Origin: an uncultured Chitinophagaceae bacterium
GTDB taxonomy: Bacteria; Bacteroidota; Bacteroidia; Chitinophagales; Chitinophagaceae
DNA length: 7,007 nucleotides
Direction of reading: 5' to 3'
NCBI GenBank assembly: GCA_937996595.1
Contig: CALKVC010000255.1
Location: forward strand, 1 to 7,007
The notes below the pieces were generated by a model that saw only the letters and a list, made by a program, of their open reading frames with translations, was not told the DNA's origin and did no database searches. The number at the start of each line of letters is the position of its first letter. Positions within the stretch are counted from its first letter, which is position 1. Below, piece by piece: positions 6,664-7,007 of the stretch. Position numbers and translations under genes: made by a program.

Positions 6664-7007
6664 CAACCCGCTAATAAACACCTGGTCTAACATCGCCTGG
6701 TTAATTTCCCCATTCATATTTTCATTAAACGGTTCATAACTTAACAGCAGTTTGTTAACACCTTCTTTCAAAGTAACCACGATGCTGTTGCTGTAACCCC
6801 AGTTTGACCATTCTTCCTTGCCCCTTTGCGGAAATACAATTACACCCTGTTCAATGGAGTTAATTTTTAATGTACGCATGGCACATTTATTTTCTGTATT
6901 CACCGGCCCGTTACCATTTGCATACCTGAAAAAGACCATATAGTTACCGGCTTTTTTAACTGTAACCGGAATATTGATAACCTTGTTTACAGTAGTGCTG
7001 ATTTCTG
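6658..7007 (-). CDS. C-terminal fragment of a carbohydrate-binding-module-like secreted protein
   Basis: Only the last 115 residues are in the window; the frame is open to base 7007, so the true start is outside and the ATG at 6939 is internal. The segment reads as a galactose-binding-like beta-sandwich of the CBM6/CBM35 kind: strand VNIPVTVKKAGNY-like opening, YMVFFRYANGNGPVNTENKC, MRTLKINSIEQGVIVFPQRG, EEWSNWGYSNSIVVTLKEGVN, KLLLSYEPFN and a final AMLDQVFISGLE. In CBM6/35 families such modules sit at the end of glycoside hydrolases or polysaccharide lyases and bind sugar chains; the W-x-x-W-G pair (in SNWGYSN context) and the closing LDQV-I strand fit that pattern. The catalytic part, if any, is not visible. 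The gene converges with the ABC-F gene, and its stop codon lies in the repeat tract. The beta-sandwich call is by pattern; the exact CBM family is not settled. Confidence 0.7.
   Translation of the reverse strand, partial: EISTTVNKVINIPVTVKKAGNYMVFFRYANGNGPVNTENKCAMRTLKINSIEQGVIVFPQRGKEEWSNWGYSNSIVVTLKEGVNKLLLSYEPFNENMNGEINQAMLDQVFISGLE

Overview
The window looks like a chromosomal fragment of a Bacteroidota bacterium, probably Chitinophagaceae or a close relative. The evidence is two or three promoter elements of the Bacteroidota type (TAnnTTTG, one with an ATTG upstream box 19 bases away), A-rich leaders instead of strong Shine-Dalgarno sites, and protein families typical of this phylum: a Bacteroidota-style Uup-like ABC-F protein, He_PIG-like Ig folds and YadA-type head repeats without an autotransporter anchor. 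This placement is an inference; no taxonomic marker gene is present.

Layout. From about 4503 down to 1 lies a minus-strand cluster of three genes, in transcription order: (a) a secreted multidomain alpha/beta-hydrolase (4399-2612) with a GxSxGG nucleophile elbow, an Ig-like domain and a C-terminal GMIRFNT module; (b) 16 bases later, a secreted protein (2595-859) with about 22 YadA-head-like 14-residue repeats between two related short end modules; (c) after a 241-base gap (187 if the upstream ATG is used), an FkbM-type SAM-dependent methyltransferase (617 to beyond base 1), whose C-terminus is outside the window. A 162-base divergent region (4400-4561) separates this cluster from a plus-strand, probably monocistronic, Uup-like ABC-F ATPase (4562-6469). 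After it comes a roughly 200-base A/T-rich palindromic repeat tract (6461-6663) made of diverged 16-bp units, inverted about a centre near 6563. The last gene (6658 to beyond 7007, minus strand) enters from the right and gives only the C-terminal 115 residues of a carbohydrate-binding-module-like beta-sandwich, probably the tail of a secreted glycan-active enzyme.

Function. The first two genes share a signal peptide, very tight spacing and a C-terminal sequence module (GMI-[RL]...W-[IV]-[ND]-L), so they are probably exported together and may act at the same cell-surface structure. FkbM-family enzymes O-methylate small molecules or glycans and could belong to the same surface function or be independent; a weak promoter just upstream leaves both open. 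The ABC-F gene is housekeeping-like and seems unrelated to its neighbours. The most unusual elements are the convergent palindromic repeat tract, which supplies the stop codons of both flanking genes, and the anchorless head-repeat protein paired with a hydrolase carrying the same terminal module.
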